This document shows, one piece after another, positions 16,283-26,600 of a DNA stretch of 63,790 nt. The stretch covers positions 1-63,790 of IMG/VR virus record IMGVR_UViG_3300047546_000805. One strand, 5' to 3'. The stretch's first letter is position 1. Each line of letters opens with the position of its first letter. Under the pieces are notes generated by a model. That model made no database searches. It had not been told where the DNA came from and was given only the letters and a program-made list of their open reading frames with translations. This stretch comes from a virus. Made by a program: the position numbers and the translations under genes.

Positions 16283-17211
16283 TACAGATCCAAGAAGTAT
16301 TCGATATCCATTTCGGAACCAGCCGTCTTGGTCTTCGGAACTCCGAGCACCGAGCGGCTAACTAGTACGATATCGCTGTCTGAACTGTCGGCATCATCTA
16401 CTCTGATTCCGTCTATTGCTATCGCTGCTACACCAGCCGAGCCCACATTAATTCCGATTGATGAAATGTTCGCCCAGTCAGGTGTTCCTGTAGCGGTGAA
16501 TAGCGACTTTGTGTATGAGGAGACGGTGTATGTATTAGCCGCCCCGCCAACAATTGTTGCTACCGCTGGGCTATACGCGAAGTAGTTGGAGTCGTCCGTA
16601 TAGAATCTAATGGCGACTGAGGTTACAGTACCTGTCGTATAGTATGCTGCAAAAGTGAACTTGTCGGTAGAGGTGTACATGCTGAGGTCCAGATTACCTG
16701 TGTTGAGGCGGTAGTTTGTAGTGGCCGCGTTGGTTTCTAGTTTCACCGCGTCCGTTCCAATTCTTGCATAGGTTGTGTCCGCTACCGTGGCAATGTCGAT
16801 CCAACTACCACCCGAATATACCTCCCAGTCCTCTTCAAACATTCCCGCTAGCAATTGAGCGGAAGCAGAGCCAGAGACATTAGCGGCTACGGAATACACA
16901 CCTAATTCCCTGATGGACCCAGCAACCTGTGCGGGAATAGTGGCTTTGGCTATGATCCTGTGACTTCCGCCCGCCCCGCCCCCATAAAGTACCGCCATAG
17001 CAGTGACCTCTTGGCGATCAAACTCCATTACTAAGATTTCATCTGCTGCTGCTGGAAGAACAGTGCCAGAACCAATGGCTATAGCGCCAGCCCAACTTGG
17101 TACCAGGCCAGCAAGGTAGGCGGCGATTGTCTTTTCGCCCTCTGTTGTGATGAGGTTTTCATATCGGCCAACCTCTTCGCCGTCAACTTTTAAAACGTAT
17201 GTTCCGCGCAT
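16282..17211 (-). CDS. Minor tail protein
   Basis: 309 residues, Ala/Gly/Thr-rich and beta-prone, no cysteines. The first about 100 residues (YENLITTEGEKTIAAYLAG, AIAIGSGTVLPAAADEILVM) resemble N-terminal docking domains of phage fibres. The rest looks like a carbohydrate-binding jelly roll (KLETNAATTNYRLNTGNLDL). It has its own candidate promoter 7 nt upstream. Confidence 0.65.
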   Translation of the reverse strand: MRGTYVLKVDGEEVGRYENLITTEGEKTIAAYLAGLVPSWAGAIAIGSGTVLPAAADEILVMEFDRQEVTAMAVLYGGGAGGSHRIIAKATIPAQVAGSIRELGVYSVAANVSGSASAQLLAGMFEEDWEVYSGGSWIDIATVADTTYARIGTDAVKLETNAATTNYRLNTGNLDLSMYTSTDKFTFAAYYTTGTVTSVAIRFYTDDSNYFAYSPAVATIVGGAANTYTVSSYTKSLFTATGTPDWANISSIGINVGSAGVAAIAIDGIRVDDADSSDSDIVLVSRSVLGVPKTKTAGSEMDIEYFLDL

Positions 17212-17217
17212 AATTGT

Positions 17218-17246
17218 ATGTTACCACCAAACACGGTTTAACACAA
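17218..17246 (-). promoter_or_regulatory. Promoter candidate before the minor tail protein
   Basis: Minus strand TTGTGT (17241-17246), 17 nt, TAACAT (17218-17223) with extended TG (TGGTAACAT). The start codon lies 6-7 nt downstream, so transcripts would be nearly leaderless. The -35 departs from the TTGCnT consensus, so confidence is lower. Confidence 0.4.
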
Positions 17247-17248
17247 GG

Positions 17249-18196
17249 CTACGACACAGTGAAGTATACTGTTGCGCCCTCTCCAGCCCCGTCTATTCCT
17301 GTTATAACCATATCAAAATCTGTATGAATATTACCGTCTGCCATGGCGTAACCAACTGATGCACCGACACCTTGTCCGTAGAAAACTCCCTTTATGCTGC
17401 GAATATAGTCACCAGAGAACCCGTAGTCGGTTTTTGTAGAATCGGGGTGATAAGAATCCAGTCCATCATTTTCTCCGGCCACGGCGGTCACTACAAGTTT
17501 TCCGGCCGGTATAGATACAGTAGGTGTGCTTGCTGGATTGGGCGGTGGATTTCCGGGGGCTCCATCTAACACGCCAAATGAGCCGCCCTCGTAAATTATA
17601 CCATTTTGCAATCCGTGGACAACTATAAGAATAAATTGCCCATCATCTGTTAAACTGCCTGTGTCATCGTGACTTATCGTTGTTGATACACCAACACCGG
17701 AACCAATCCAGACAGCAACAAGTTTAGAGTCCTCATGAACACTAATACCGGCACCGAATCCATCAACTTTTGTCCAGGTGTCAAAGCCGCCGTAGACCCC
17801 GTTCAGGTGGCCCCGTGTTATGATAATTCCGTAGTCAGTTTCTAGTGGTAGAGAGCCCAGGACTATTTCATTTAGCCCCGGGTTTACATAATCTGATGTG
17901 TAAAGATCATAGTCATATGTAATTAGTTCATACTGGTTGTCGTCGGCCACAAGATCCATTCTTACCTGATAGCCGCCCGCTCCTGATATTTCGTCAAATT
18001 CTATAATCAGGTTCGACCATGTTTCTCCGGTAACATCTTTTTCCGCTGTCAGCGATTTGATAGTAATGGGCCAGGGGAAATCGAGACCACCTAGAGCGTC
18101 CTCGATTTCCTCTATCTCAAAACTCGACGCGCCGAGAAGCCTTTCTAGTTCTTGAAGAGCATTTTCAGTCCAAATTATCTTTTTAGCATCTGTCAT
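17249..18196 (-). CDS. Adsorption protein, paralogue 3 of the tandem trio
   Basis: 315 residues. Residues 1-90 (IIWTENALQELERLLGAS, LGGLDFPWPITIKSL, LIIEFDEISGAGGYQVRM) are shared with the two genes upstream. The remaining 225 are unique, Gly-rich and beta-structured (GFGAGISVHEDSKLVAVWIG). The common module probably docks to the baseplate or assembles the fibre, while the tail recognises receptors. It overlaps paralogue 2 by 4 nt. Confidence 0.65.
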   Translation of the reverse strand: MTDAKKIIWTENALQELERLLGASSFEIEEIEDALGGLDFPWPITIKSLTAEKDVTGETWSNLIIEFDEISGAGGYQVRMDLVADDNQYELITYDYDLYTSDYVNPGLNEIVLGSLPLETDYGIIITRGHLNGVYGGFDTWTKVDGFGAGISVHEDSKLVAVWIGSGVGVSTTISHDDTGSLTDDGQFILIVVHGLQNGIIYEGGSFGVLDGAPGNPPPNPASTPTVSIPAGKLVVTAVAGENDGLDSYHPDSTKTDYGFSGDYIRSIKGVFYGQGVGASVGYAMADGNIHTDFDMVITGIDGAGEGATVYFTVS

Positions 18197-18477
18197 GCCA
18201 AAACCTCGTATTGATTGTCATCATCTAGCAGGGTCATTCTTATTTCGTATGCTCCTGCCCCGGATATTTCATCAAATTCTATTATCAGATTTACCCAGGC
18301 AACTCCTTCTACGTCAACCTCAACAATCAAATCCTTAACAGTAATAGGCCATGGGAAATCTATACCGCCTAAACTATCCTCAAGATCAGCAACATCTATT
18401 TCTGGTCTAGCGCCCAGCAGTCTCTCCAACTCCTGTAGAGCGTTTTCCCCCCAAATTATCTTTTCAGAATTAATCAC
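18193..18477 (-). CDS. Adsorption module alone, paralogue 2 of the tandem trio
   Basis: 94 residues consisting only of the shared N-terminal module (IIWGENALQELERLLGAR, LGGIDFPWPITVKDL, LIIEFDEISGAGAYEIRM) and ending right after it. Both ends overlap the neighbours by 4 nt, so it is a true gene rather than a remnant. It could be a cap or spacer subunit, or a truncated paralogue that still assembles. Confidence 0.7.
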   Translation of the reverse strand: MINSEKIIWGENALQELERLLGARPEIDVADLEDSLGGIDFPWPITVKDLIVEVDVEGVAWVNLIIEFDEISGAGAYEIRMTLLDDDNQYEVLA

Positions 18478-20051
18478 GATACCGCCTCTGGAACTGTGTC
18501 GAAGATCATGAAGCCCTCACGAATATAGTAAGTTCTTGGGTCAAGTAGTTCAACGTACGTTCCGGCAATTGTGTATGACACCATATTAAAACCATTGACA
18601 AGTGTTTTAAAGTAGTAGTCACCATTATTCAACTCTTGAAACGAGTTTGTTTCTGTTGCGCCCATACCGTACATATTAGCGTGAGACTGCACTTGACCAA
18701 CTGTGAATGGATCCTTTAATATGTGCTTCACATAAAACACATCTCCGCCGGTCTCATCAATTCTATAGTTTATGAGATATGTGTTCGTAGCAATCTTTTT
18801 CAGGAGTCCAGATGTTGATACGCTGTGACCAGATGTGTAATATGGTAGTGTAGAGCCCTTATATATTAGTGGCTCGACCTTTGACTCATCAATTGAAATC
18901 GTTCCTGACACACAACTTAATTCAAATAGAACCATAGCGTCTAGTGATGGTTCACCAACCTGCTCGTATCTAACTCCTAATACTATCACCTTGTCTGTGG
19001 CAGACTTTATATATCCAAGTCCGTCATTCAGGTACCTATAGTCTAATGAAACATCTGGCTGGAATGAATTGAATGCACTGGTAATGTCTGCACCTGACCT
19101 TGACGCTACATGGTACTTGATATTTGTAGGTGTCAATTCTGTTACCACATAATAGTTATCGAATATAATTGTGGAGAAGTATTCTGTGTCCGGCTCGGTC
19201 ATTGTCGGCATGGCGTGTGTTCCGTTGTCTATTATAGTATCGCCAGATAGGTAGAAACTATAAACAAGGTCATCTACGACAGATGCTATAAATATTTCAC
19301 CAGTATCAGTTATTTCCACCTGAGGTCTGGAGTTGTACTTAAAACCAACAGTTTTTGTTTCTTCGCTAAGATTTGTTCCTGATGAGTTAATCAATCTAAT
19401 GGTATAGTCTGTGACAGCATTTGGGAATGGTCCGTTATATCTTTCGGACTCTACAATTAAGATAAACCTATCAGACCCCACCTTTTTTAGTATAACGTCC
19501 AAAGAGCGGCTATCGGTCGGAATTATTGAATCTATTAGTGCTCGGTTGCTTATAGTCATGTGGTTATCTATTGTAACTTTTTCTATATATATATCTGAAG
19601 AGATGATATCTGTAAAGCCTGTACCCACGCTGTCTATTGAGTAAGCAATCAGGCCCTGCCCATTTCCGATCTCTGCTGCATCTACAGATGTATAGTAAGA
19701 AACCCATGTATTTAGCCCTGATTCGTACTCCGAAAGGTCTGGCCCAGTCCAGGTTGCGGCCCTCGGCACTCCCATTTCATAGTTGTCTGCGTCTTCCAAT
19801 ACACTCATCCTCACTTCATAGGCCCCGGCCCCGTTGATTTCATCAAACTCTACAATTAAATTAACCCAGACACGACCCTGAGTATCTGTTTCAGAAGCAA
19901 CACTTTTAATTGTTATGGGCCATGGAAAGTCAAGGCCACCGAGGCTTTCTTCTAGTTCCCCTATTTCGATTTCTATTTTTCCTCCGAGCAAGCGCTCCAA
20001 CTCTTGCAGGGAGTTTTCCGTCCAGCGTATCTCGCCAGCGTTTAGTCTCAC
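18474..20051 (-). CDS. Adsorption protein, paralogue 1 of the tandem trio
   Basis: 525 residues. The N-terminal 90 are the shared module (IRWTENSLQELERLLGGK, LGGLDFPWPITIKSV, NLIVEFDEINGAGAYEVR). The other 430 are beta-rich with repeating blades (for example RFILIVESERYNGP, KVIVLGVRYEQVG), as in a propeller or solenoid. It follows the baseplate hub-like gene with a 4-nt overlap, so it is probably the first distal tail component built on it. Confidence 0.65.
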   Translation of the reverse strand: MRLNAGEIRWTENSLQELERLLGGKIEIEIGELEESLGGLDFPWPITIKSVASETDTQGRVWVNLIVEFDEINGAGAYEVRMSVLEDADNYEMGVPRAATWTGPDLSEYESGLNTWVSYYTSVDAAEIGNGQGLIAYSIDSVGTGFTDIISSDIYIEKVTIDNHMTISNRALIDSIIPTDSRSLDVILKKVGSDRFILIVESERYNGPFPNAVTDYTIRLINSSGTNLSEETKTVGFKYNSRPQVEITDTGEIFIASVVDDLVYSFYLSGDTIIDNGTHAMPTMTEPDTEYFSTIIFDNYYVVTELTPTNIKYHVASRSGADITSAFNSFQPDVSLDYRYLNDGLGYIKSATDKVIVLGVRYEQVGEPSLDAMVLFELSCVSGTISIDESKVEPLIYKGSTLPYYTSGHSVSTSGLLKKIATNTYLINYRIDETGGDVFYVKHILKDPFTVGQVQSHANMYGMGATETNSFQELNNGDYYFKTLVNGFNMVSYTIAGTYVELLDPRTYYIREGFMIFDTVPEAVS

Positions 20052-23000
20052 TTCTCAACCAATCTCACGGATGCTTTTACTACGTCTTCCCCGCCCTTAT
20101 CTATTGCGAAAACGATGAAGTTTTTGTCGATGCCCTTTTCTGGAATCTTCACAAGCACTTCGTCTCCGACCTGTAGAACGTGCGGTGACCATACGTCTAG
20201 GTCTAGTTCTAGTCTTGGGTCTGCCGCCCGAGACACTACAAAATTAGCAAGTTTCTTTGCCGAGTCAGAATTGTTGATCCAGCGGGACGTGAACTCGTAC
20301 TTCTTTTCTCCATTCCTGAAGATTGAAGATTCGTCCTTCCACTCGTATCTTGTCTCTCCAAACTCCTCTACTATATTACCATATATGTATGGGTATAGTG
20401 TTGCTGAGTTGTTTGCGTCAACATAAGCAACTACGAGCGGCCTTGACGATATATTAGCAATTGTAACCGTGGCCCCAAACGGGGTCGCTCCCCAGACAGC
20501 ACCGGCTAGTTCACTACCGAGCGCAACGTTCTTTCCATTTCTGGCGTCACGAACAGTAGTTGGTGTCAGGGTGTATAGAACGTTTGTTGCTGGACCGCGC
20601 TCAAATCTAACGTCTTCTACATACATTTCTCGCACATAGTCATCAAATCTCTCAAAGCCGACCGCTTTCAGTGATGGAATCGCTCTTGCTGGTAATTGCC
20701 CACGGTCCCTCTTCACCACGTCATTGACATAGTTTTTTAATTGGCCGTCTAGTGCTGTTTGATTGTTGCTTTCAGAAGCCCCGCGCCCACCGTAGATGTA
20801 GTCGAATCTTGCGCTGGTATCACCAGCAGCCGCAACGCCAACCTTTCGTGTAAGGGTGAGATTGGTGCTAATGATTCTCCTCAGAACTCTTTCTCCGTCG
20901 ATAAACACAGATATGGTGCGCTTGTCCGTTCCAGGGGCCTTATTATAAAATACTGATAAATTGAATGGCTTGCCCTTCGGAGTTGAGACCGCCACGGGGT
21001 CAGTCAATGGGCTCTTTCCGATCACAGAGTTATTTACTCTGTACACAGATAGCAGACCGTTTTTGGAGTTGGTGCCCTGAGAAACCTCTACATAAAGCCC
21101 GGTAACTAGACCAGACGCCACGGTAGCAGATACAATTATTCCAGCACTACGGACCTTGGTATTGATGTTATCAATACTCATTCTTGTGTTAACCCAATAC
21201 GAGTCAGCATCTATTACCTTGACAGCATATGCCAAACGCTTTGGTCCGTTGGTTGTTGATCGAATCTGTAAAAATCCATTTCCGTCAGGAGCCTTGGTTA
21301 GTTTTGCGGCCGGGCTCTTGTTCCAGCCACTAAGTGCGAGGGTATGGGCCTCCGCCACTGTTCCAAACTGACCTCTTTCTACGTTGCATAGTTTTCCTGT
21401 GAATGTCACCGCCCCGTTTGCATAACTAACAATTTCTTGGAACTCCTGTACGTTCTTGGCGACCCTCGGGCTCGCTGGCGCCCCACTCTTCGGTGTATAC
21501 GCAAATTCTAAACCGTCGAACTTGATAATTTCTGAATCGATCAGGGCGTATCCAGAGTAACTCCCCCATGCTGGTGGGTCACGTCTAGCAGTACGATCAA
21601 TAAAGATAGAGGTGTCGTTAACCCCTATATCCTTAATGTGGCTGACACAGCCAAGTAGTAGCGGATCTGTTGGACGCCACAAGTCGAGGGTGATCCTCCT
21701 ACTGTATGCAACTTGGTTGCTGGTTTTAAATGCAGTTTCCGCTGGGTCGGGTGCGCTAGAGTCAAGGAGCGGGCGGTAGGTGATGTTGGCAGAGTTGATT
21801 ATCTCAGAATATGTGTCGCTATAACTGGAAACGTTCGGAATGTAGTCAATGCCGGAATCGGTGTGGTTTGTGGTTGTCAGCACATACTTGTTTGTCTTTG
21901 TTGCGAAAATGTAGCCCTTTGTGAGGATGACGATATTATCGTCCTCATCAACGGTTACGGCGTACTGGTGAGCGCGGCACAGTTCTTGTATCGCGTCGAA
22001 TACTGTTTCTTCTTTGTTGGAGTAGAAGTACGTCAGTTTTGGTTCCGAACTGGCGTCGTGCTTGATCTTTATTGGGCCTAACCCAGCCAGGTCTAGTAGT
22101 GTGTAGATAATAGCAGTTGGGGTGTGATTTCTCAGAAGCAGGTCATGCGCTGGTATGTCCTGAGCGAACTTAAGTTTATCGAATAGATTCAGCGTTACTG
22201 ATTCGTATACTCCATCGCTATTCGGTGTTTCGATATATCCAGTGAACTGGTTGACCCATGATGAGCCTGCGGTAGAGGCTTTGTACTCGACAAAAACTTT
22301 ACCGTATTTGCGCATAAAGTATCCGTAACTTGGGCTGGTTGCGTCAAGGTCCGGCTCTAGCAGGCCGTCGTTGTTGTTGAGAACAACGCTTCCTGAATTA
22401 GAACTTGTTGATCCAATAGGTAGAATGGTGTCCTTTTCAGCAAGGTTTGCCGACCAGTCCCATGACTGTAATCTGTCGGTAAACGCAAGTAGGGCTCGCG
22501 GCGACATCTCGATGATCGACACATATGCGTTGTTGTCGTTGACGTTAGAGGCTGTAGCCATCTGATTTACGATCACCTTTATACCGCGCACGTTCACCGT
22601 GTTTGCCGGGATGAGCAGACTGTCAGCGGGCTGGGTGGTAGACCAGGATGTTCCGTTATAGTAGAGGATTACTTCACCATTACTGTTAACTGCTGATACG
22701 TTGGAGAATGTTCCAATCGTTACCCATCCGCCCGAGTTCTTGATCTGGATGGAGAAGTCCTTCGGGATTCCTGCCGTTCGCTGGAATGTTACGACGACCT
22801 TGTTGGCGTAGAGGTTGTTACTCTGATACTCAATATAGGGATCTACGAATGCCGCATCCGATGGTTTTAGAGGTGACTCATAATACTTGAACTGAGAGTT
22901 ATCCAGGGCAAGGTAGTTCCTTGTCTTTAGAGTATATTCGTTATTGACAGGCGTGTTACAGGCAATACTCAGGTTGCTTCTATCTGCCGCTGTGGGCCAA

Positions 23001-23251
23001 CGCAACTGATACTTTCTGAACGCTCCGAGCCGGGCCCTAAAGGCTCCGGCTGGTGGTCTCCACCCACGAACAACTTCCTTTAGCGGAAAGAATCGCTTGA
23101 AGAATTCCGTGTCGATGGTGCCGTACAGAGTATCTAGCGGCTCGACAATATCGAAGTAGTAGTTCATATTCCACTCCGCTATACAGCGACGGTCGTACGA
23201 CGTGACAACGTTTTCGGCGGAATATGTCTTGTCTGTTGTATTGCCGAGCAT
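20048..23251 (-). CDS. Large baseplate hub-like minor tail protein
   Basis: 1067 residues. The N-terminal region (LYGTIDTEFFKRFFPLKEVV) and the middle segment (LNLFDKLKFAQDIPAHDLLL, TPTAIIYTLLDLAGLG, VFDAIQELCRAHQYAVTVDE) resemble tail hub/Tal proteins of siphoviruses. A lectin-like insert lies near residues 650-820 (IFVDGERVLRRII). The C-terminus has the hub pattern LQVGDEVLVKIPEK and VVKASVRLVEK. It would close the tail tube below the tape measure and carry the fibres. Start has AGAGGAG 6 nt upstream. Confidence 0.75.
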   Translation of the reverse strand: MLGNTTDKTYSAENVVTSYDRRCIAEWNMNYYFDIVEPLDTLYGTIDTEFFKRFFPLKEVVRGWRPPAGAFRARLGAFRKYQLRWPTAADRSNLSIACNTPVNNEYTLKTRNYLALDNSQFKYYESPLKPSDAAFVDPYIEYQSNNLYANKVVVTFQRTAGIPKDFSIQIKNSGGWVTIGTFSNVSAVNSNGEVILYYNGTSWSTTQPADSLLIPANTVNVRGIKVIVNQMATASNVNDNNAYVSIIEMSPRALLAFTDRLQSWDWSANLAEKDTILPIGSTSSNSGSVVLNNNDGLLEPDLDATSPSYGYFMRKYGKVFVEYKASTAGSSWVNQFTGYIETPNSDGVYESVTLNLFDKLKFAQDIPAHDLLLRNHTPTAIIYTLLDLAGLGPIKIKHDASSEPKLTYFYSNKEETVFDAIQELCRAHQYAVTVDEDDNIVILTKGYIFATKTNKYVLTTTNHTDSGIDYIPNVSSYSDTYSEIINSANITYRPLLDSSAPDPAETAFKTSNQVAYSRRITLDLWRPTDPLLLGCVSHIKDIGVNDTSIFIDRTARRDPPAWGSYSGYALIDSEIIKFDGLEFAYTPKSGAPASPRVAKNVQEFQEIVSYANGAVTFTGKLCNVERGQFGTVAEAHTLALSGWNKSPAAKLTKAPDGNGFLQIRSTTNGPKRLAYAVKVIDADSYWVNTRMSIDNINTKVRSAGIIVSATVASGLVTGLYVEVSQGTNSKNGLLSVYRVNNSVIGKSPLTDPVAVSTPKGKPFNLSVFYNKAPGTDKRTISVFIDGERVLRRIISTNLTLTRKVGVAAAGDTSARFDYIYGGRGASESNNQTALDGQLKNYVNDVVKRDRGQLPARAIPSLKAVGFERFDDYVREMYVEDVRFERGPATNVLYTLTPTTVRDARNGKNVALGSELAGAVWGATPFGATVTIANISSRPLVVAYVDANNSATLYPYIYGNIVEEFGETRYEWKDESSIFRNGEKKYEFTSRWINNSDSAKKLANFVVSRAADPRLELDLDVWSPHVLQVGDEVLVKIPEKGIDKNFIVFAIDKGGEDVVKASVRLVEK

Positions 23252-23661
23252 TAAATCTCCTCTAGAGTCATGCTTATATCAACGAGGTCAAAGTTGCCCT
23301 GGCTGCGCTTCTGGACATTATAGGAGAATGAGGTTATCAGCATCTCCATGTATGTGTCTGTGCCGTCATAAATAAGCCAGGCATCAACTGTGCCGGTGGT
23401 TGAGTCGTAGAAGTCCTTGATCCACTTAGCGTCTTTGCCGTTATCTGCAAGCATGTGCGCTGCTGTCGGCACCATAGTCCATGAAATATCTAGTGTGTAT
23501 TTGTTTGCTACGAACCCGGCCCTCATGCTGCCATTCAACATACGCTCTTTGCTGCCGATGCGCTCTACTGACATGCTCACCGGCTCCCGCCCATGCTCAG
23601 TAAGGTGGCCGCTTAACGTTCCATTATCTAAGAATATGAATGAGCCTCTGGGCAGTATCAT
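23251..23661 (-). CDS. Minor tail protein (distal tail candidate)
   Basis: 136 residues, beta-rich (MILPRGSFIFLDNGTLSGH, NKYTLDISWTMVPT, TYMEMLITSFSYNVQ). It lies between tape measure and hub, the place of Dit-like proteins, although it is shorter than typical Dit (about 250). It overlaps both neighbours by 1-4 nt. The start ATG follows AAAGAGGTCC. Confidence 0.65.
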   Translation of the reverse strand: MILPRGSFIFLDNGTLSGHLTEHGREPVSMSVERIGSKERMLNGSMRAGFVANKYTLDISWTMVPTAAHMLADNGKDAKWIKDFYDSTTGTVDAWLIYDGTDTYMEMLITSFSYNVQKRSQGNFDLVDISMTLEEI

Positions 23662-26600
23662 CTATTGGACCTCTTTCGCTTATTTGTCTGCTCGATCAAG
23701 GCCACCACCTCGCGGGCTAGTTCCTTAGCAGACTTCTGATCACCGTATACTGTGAAATTATACTGGTTTCCGCCGCCAGAAGCAAGTCCGTGCTTAGGTC
23801 CAGACTGGGTGACAAGCCCGCCCTTGTGGTATGTCTGCTGGTTGATGGCGTTAAGGAAGCCCTCTCCGTAGTGCTGTACCGCCTCCTTCTGGACCATGAA
23901 CTCACCAGGCTCGATCATTCCAACTAGACCACCGCGAGCATAGTTTGGCTTGCGGGTGTCGTAGTTGATTGGGCGACCAGCAGCGACATAGTTGGCCCAG
24001 TCAACTGGCGAGATAATTGTACCCTTCTGCTTGTTAGCCGCGTGGACCATGTTTCCGCCACCCATGTATAGACCAACGTGGTTAATTGGGTTCTGTAGGT
24101 TAACCCCGTTTGCGTACTTGAAGAATAGAAGGTCACCAGCGGTGATTTCGTTGCGGTTCGGGCGGGACTTAATAGCGTTGTACTGGCTGTTAGACACCGA
24201 ACCACCAGGAAGGTTGAATCCGAATCTCTGATATACCCAGCGTACGAACGGAGCACAACCCCATCCGTCCTCAGGGCTTCCACCAGTGTATGAATAAGGC
24301 ACTCCGACGTAGCGGGCTCCAAGTGCTGCGATCTGTGCTCCGAGTCCGGTTCCTGTTACGCCGCCTCCGCCTGATTGCGCGCCAGGCATTCCAACATCAT
24401 TGGTGACTCCAAATCCGTCAGGGGTCATAGCCCCGTACGCTTGCGCAACCTTATCCACAGCACCTGCCATCACGCCCTTCATCATGGCACGACCCATTCC
24501 AGTTACAAGCCCTCCGGCAGCAAACTTCCTCTGGTTAATAGCGTCCATGAAGCCCTTGCCGTAGTAATTCACCGAAGCATTCGTCATAACAAATTCACCA
24601 TTAGATAGTTTAGCATCAATATCATCAGAGGTTCCGTGCCCGGGACCAGTCGCTAGTCCACCAGAACTGTAGCGTGATGGAGAGTTAGACGGGGCTCCGC
24701 CATCAGAAACACCAGCCCTGTTCTGGAATTTCTGCGTCTCCTTATCGGTAAAGTCGAATGTTTCAACCCAAGCGTCGAGGTTCTTTTGCAGGGAAATAAC
24801 CTTTTGTGTGTCTCCCATCGCCTTAGCCGCAGCAAGGTTAGCAACAAGATCCCACGGTGCCTTCGCTAGGTTTCCACCAACTGTATCGAAAATTCTCTGT
24901 GCTGTTCCCTGAGAGGTAGCAGTTCCGATGGCCTCCTTCATCAAATCACCAATGTTAACTCCGGCCGCTGCAAAGATTGGGCCCTTTTCCTTTAATGCCG
25001 CAGCCATACCCTCGAAGTCTCCTGGGTATTCAGCGATAATTGCGTCCCAGGCAGCCTTCGCGTCCTCCACGGCTTTGATCTCTTGTGCCTTTCGGCCATT
25101 CGTTCCGGTGGTTACGGCATCATTCATAGCCGCCTGGTTCGCACGCATTGCTTCTAGTTTAGCCTGCTCGGCCTCAATTGCTGCGTCGCGCTCCTTCTCA
25201 ATTGCCTCAATACGACTTTCGGATGCCTTGTCAGCGATTCGCTCCTTATCTTCACGAGCCCACTCCGCCTTGGTGTAGGCCACCTCGTTCTTGATTAGTG
25301 CAGCAGCACCAAGATTTCCAGAAGAAATAGCCTCGTTGTAGGAAACCTGTAGGTCGCGTAAGGTCTTCTGACGGCTTAGGCGACGCTCTTCCGCCTCTTG
25401 TGCTTCATCAAGAGCCTCCTGCTTTTTCTTCTCGGCCTCGATCTGGTCGTCATACTTCTTGCGCAGCGCATCAATGTGGTCTTCCTGCGCCTTGATTGCG
25501 GCATCATTCGTTGCTTTGGTGTCAGTGGTTGACTCGCTATACGCCTTATTGATTGCTGCCATTCTATCTGCAAAAGCGCCAGTCCCACCGGCGGTGATAG
25601 CGTCCATAATCGCTCTATCTCCAACCGTCTCCCTGAAAACAACATCTACATACCACGGATTAGCAGAGATCTTGTCGAGATTCAGAGCAATTCCTTGCGC
25701 ATTTAGGTTAAGAGCCTTGAGAACAAGTTCGGCGCTGCCACCATTGTCTAGAATAGACTGTGCTACGCCCTTCATGCTCTCAGGAACAGTGTCCATCACA
25801 TCCTTCAGCGATGGCAGATCCCCACCAATCTCATTCAAGAACTTTTGCAGATCAACTGGTGCTTTTGTTGCTGATATATCAAGCATGGTACTGTATACTG
25901 CTTTGGCCGCCTCTAGTGTTTCATCGGAGAATAGGCCACCCGGCGTTCCATCTCCGCCTGCTAGTGCTGCCTGCTGCTCGCTCTGTGGAAGCGTGAGAAT
26001 TTCATTAGCGATCTTTCTAGCCGCAAGGTAGTCCTTTAGTTGGTTCTTTAGATTGCCAGCCGCAGAGCCCTCTGCATAATTCATGATATCTGGAATCAGA
26101 CCTGCTGCATCCGTCCCTCTACCAGAAGCGGTAAGTGCTGCAAGTATGTACTCCTTAATCTTGGTCATCTCTACCCCGGCAGCCTGCAACTCCACAACCT
26201 TGTCCTCTAGCAGACCACGCATATTGCCCATATCGTTCTCGCCCTTGAGAAGTTCAATGAAGTTTGCGTCCACGGAGCCTTCTGGTGCATTTTTGAAGGA
26301 CTCTATCAATTCGGCAACGGCCGACCCAGACTTTTCTAGTCCCTCGTTGAACGGGATAAGCGCAACGTCCTTGGCGCTCTTGATCGAAGCGCCTAGTTTG
26401 TCAAATGCTGTTTCTCCAACCTCCTGAACGGATGCTAATTCTGCCTGCGCCCTTTGCATGTTTGAGATGATTAGGGGGATCGCTGATGCAAGACCGCCGA
26501 CTGCGGCACCAATTGCCGTTCCAATTACAGGGGCGAACATACTTCCGATCATTCCACCCGTCATTGCTCCACCGGCTACTGTTCCAGCCGCCCCCAGCGC

